The position numbers and the translations under genes were made by a program. 6,952 bases of DNA. Source: Bordetella sp. GTDB taxonomy: Bacteria > Pseudomonadota > Gammaproteobacteria > Burkholderiales > Burkholderiaceae_B. The notes beneath the pieces were generated by a model. It worked only from the letters and a program-made list of their open reading frames with translations. It was not told the DNA's origin and searched no databases. The DNA lies in assembly GCA_027450125.1 (NCBI GenBank), contig DAIDKG010000529.1, positions 1 to 6,952 on the forward strand. Reading direction: 5' to 3'. Below, one piece after another: positions 5,644 through 6,952 of this stretch (the first letter of the stretch is position 1; every line of letters starts with the position of its first letter).

Positions 5644-6303
5644 CTACACCAGCGGTTGGACCAGCCCTTCGGTCTCGAACGCCCGTTGAACCGCGGGCCG
5701 CTCCAGCATGCGCTGAAGATACGCGCCCAGAAGCGGCCATGCGCGGGCCGGCTTGACGAATCCGCGGGTCCAGCGGCATAGCATCAGCGCATAGGGATCG
5801 AGCACCGTGTATTGCGCGCCCAGCAGCCATGGGCCGCCGCTCGCATCCAGCTGCGCTTCGAGTTGGTCCAGGAGGGCTGCGATCTTCGATTCGGCATGGG
5901 CCCGTATCTGCCCTGCGCCCGCCGCGTTATCCGCATCGACCCATCTTTCGGGATAGAAATAGAGGATCAGCGAGGCTTGCAGCGTGTTGGTCAGCCACAT
6001 TAGCCACTTGTAGAACTGCGCGCGCGCCGGGGTCCCCAATTCAGGGGCGAGCCGGCTTGCCGGATGCGTGTCCGCCAGATGCAGGCAGATGGCGGCGGTC
6101 TCGTACAGCACCAGGTCGCCGTCGGCCAGCACCGGAATCAGGCCGTTGGGGTTGAGCTGCAGATATTGTGGGGATTTGTGCGCGCCCTGCGTGCGGTCGA
6201 CGAGTTCGAGCTCGAAAGGCAGGCCTATTTCCTCCAGCACGATATGGGGCGCCATGCTCGCATTGCTGGGGTAGAAAAATAATTTTTTCATCGTCTTTGC
6301 CAT
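5644..6303 (-). CDS. Glutathione S-transferase-like protein
   Basis: This 219-residue cytoplasmic protein has the GST layout. A thioredoxin-like N-terminal domain (about 5-82) carries the cis-proline Pro57 in NPNGLIPVL and the glutathione-binding pair Glu68-Thr69 in YETAAI. An all-helical C-terminal domain (about 90-210) carries a GAQYTVLDPYALML segment resembling the conserved N-capping region. Aligned by eye with beta-class enzymes (YKPGACSLASHI), the catalytic Cys is replaced by Ala15 and the next residue is Ser16. The protein may therefore use Ser or have a non-classical activity. The ATG at 6303 follows the rpe stop by 7 nt and has a weak AGG upstream; an alternative ATG at 6291 would remove four residues and has no ribosome binding site. 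It sits between rpe and gph in one tight unit. Its substrate is unknown and no functional link to these neighbours is evident. Confidence 0.9.
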   Translation of the reverse strand: MAKTMKKLFFYPSNASMAPHIVLEEIGLPFELELVDRTQGAHKSPQYLQLNPNGLIPVLADGDLVLYETAAICLHLADTHPASRLAPELGTPARAQFYKWLMWLTNTLQASLILYFYPERWVDADNAAGAGQIRAHAESKIAALLDQLEAQLDASGGPWLLGAQYTVLDPYALMLCRWTRGFVKPARAWPLLGAYLQRMLERPAVQRAFETEGLVQPLV

Positions 6304-6310
6304 GCAGGAC

Positions 6311-6952
6311 CTAGCTTGCCTGGCCGATGGCGATCTGCTCGCGCAGCGCCTTGATCACGGCCCGGTAATCGGGCTTGCCGAAGATCGCCGAGCCAGCCAC
6401 GAAGGTATCGGCGCCGGCTGCGCGGATCTGGGCGATATTGTCCACTTTCACCCCGCCGTCGACTTCCAGCAAAATGGGCTGGCCGCCTTCCTGTGTCCAG
6501 CGATCGATGCGCGCGCGTGCCTGGCGCAGCTTGTCGAGCGTGGCCGGAATGAACGACTGGCCGCCGAATCCCGGGTTGACCGACATCAGCAGCACCACGT
6601 CGAGCTTGTCCATCACATAATCCATGTAGGACAGCGGCGTGGCGGGATTGAACACCAGGCCGGCCTTGCAGCCGTTGTCGCGAATGAGCGCAAGCGTGCG
6701 GTCTACGTGACGCGAGGCCTCGGGATGGAAGGTGATGATGTCCGCGCCGGCCTTGGCGAACTGCGGCACGAGGGCGTCGACCGGCTCGACCATCAGGTGC
6801 ACGTCGATGGGCGCCTGCACATGCGGGCGTATGGCCGCGCAGACCATGGGGCCGATGGTCAGGTTGGGCACGTAATGATTGTCCATCACGTCGGAGTGGA
6901 TCCAGTCGGCGCCGGCGTCGACGACGTTGCGGACCTCCTCGCCCAGGCGGGC
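6311..6952 (-). CDS. rpe: Ribulose-phosphate 3-epimerase, 5' end outside window
   Basis: This TIM-barrel enzyme interconverts ribulose 5-phosphate and xylulose 5-phosphate in the pentose phosphate pathway, or in the Calvin cycle where present. The frame is open from the TAG stop (6313-6311) to the right edge, showing 213 residues. Compared with the E. coli enzyme, about 15 N-terminal residues (APSILSADF region) are missing. Visible signatures include [18 protein letters not shown] with the metal-binding His and Asp, IDVHLMVEP with a second His, the [11 protein letters not shown] loop, and LEVDGGVK with the catalytic/metal Asp, followed by [14 protein letters not shown] for phosphate binding. 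A Ser replaces the more usual Phe in the HxDVMD motif. The GTG at 6889 and ATG at 6886 are internal codons, not starts. It is probably the first visible gene of the rpe-GST-gph unit. Confidence 0.96.
   Translation of the reverse strand, partial: ARLGEEVRNVVDAGADWIHSDVMDNHYVPNLTIGPMVCAAIRPHVQAPIDVHLMVEPVDALVPQFAKAGADIITFHPEASRHVDRTLALIRDNGCKAGLVFNPATPLSYMDYVMDKLDVVLLMSVNPGFGGQSFIPATLDKLRQARARIDRWTQEGGQPILLEVDGGVKVDNIAQIRAAGADTFVAGSAIFGKPDYRAVIKALREQIAIGQAS

Noticed and set aside
5642..5830. Extended gph N terminus of 63 residues
   Set aside because: The extension overlaps the GST gene and has no similarity to HAD phosphatases, whose DLDGT motif is near the N terminus.
1..6952. tRNA, rRNA, CRISPR, insertion sequence or prophage signals
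   Set aside because: No cloverleaf-like segment, repeat-spacer array, transposase or terminal inverted repeat was seen at the edges of the LysR-Bug-amidase module or elsewhere.

Overview
The window looks like chromosomal DNA of a high-GC betaproteobacterium (Burkholderiales), most likely an Alcaligenaceae member such as Bordetella or Achromobacter. The evidence is a periplasmic solute-binding protein of the Bug/TctC family, which is greatly expanded in those genera, together with the rpe, gph, trpE neighbourhood and the G/C-rich third codon positions. The genus is an inference from gene content, not from a database match. All genes but one are read from the minus strand.

Reading the minus strand from right to left, the window opens inside rpe (ribulose-phosphate 3-epimerase, 5' end missing). 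A glutathione S-transferase-like gene follows 7 nt later, and gph (phosphoglycolate phosphatase) 2 nt after that. These three are packed like one transcription unit. A plus-strand LysR-type regulator gene converges on gph. The two stop codons are separated by 15 nt and both lie inside a perfect 9-bp inverted repeat. The LysR gene is divergent from a two-gene unit encoding a Bug/TctC periplasmic binding protein and an amidase-signature hydrolase. The 118-bp divergent spacer is AT-rich and holds a TGCC-N5-GGCA palindrome fitting the LysR T-N11-A operator pattern, plus plausible overlapping promoters. This reads as a small regulator, uptake and hydrolysis module for an unknown carboxylate or amide.

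The left part is the start of the trp genes. trpE runs off the left edge after 315 codons. The 357 bp between the amidase stop and trpE carry a complete tryptophan attenuator: a sigma-70-like promoter, a 35-codon leader ORF (trpL) with four Trp codons at positions 14, 16, 17 and 23, alternative RNA pairings, and an intrinsic terminator ending 43 nt before the trpE start. A probable terminator for the Bug-amidase unit sits just upstream, and its T-tract overlaps the trp -35 box.

The LysR-Bug-amidase module separates gph from trpE, and the GST-like gene separates rpe from gph, in a neighbourhood that is often rpe-gph-trpE in related bacteria. No RNA gene, insertion sequence, CRISPR array, phage gene or toxin-antitoxin locus was seen. 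The window is largely ordinary metabolism. The attenuator, the cassette layout and the shared hairpins are its most informative parts.
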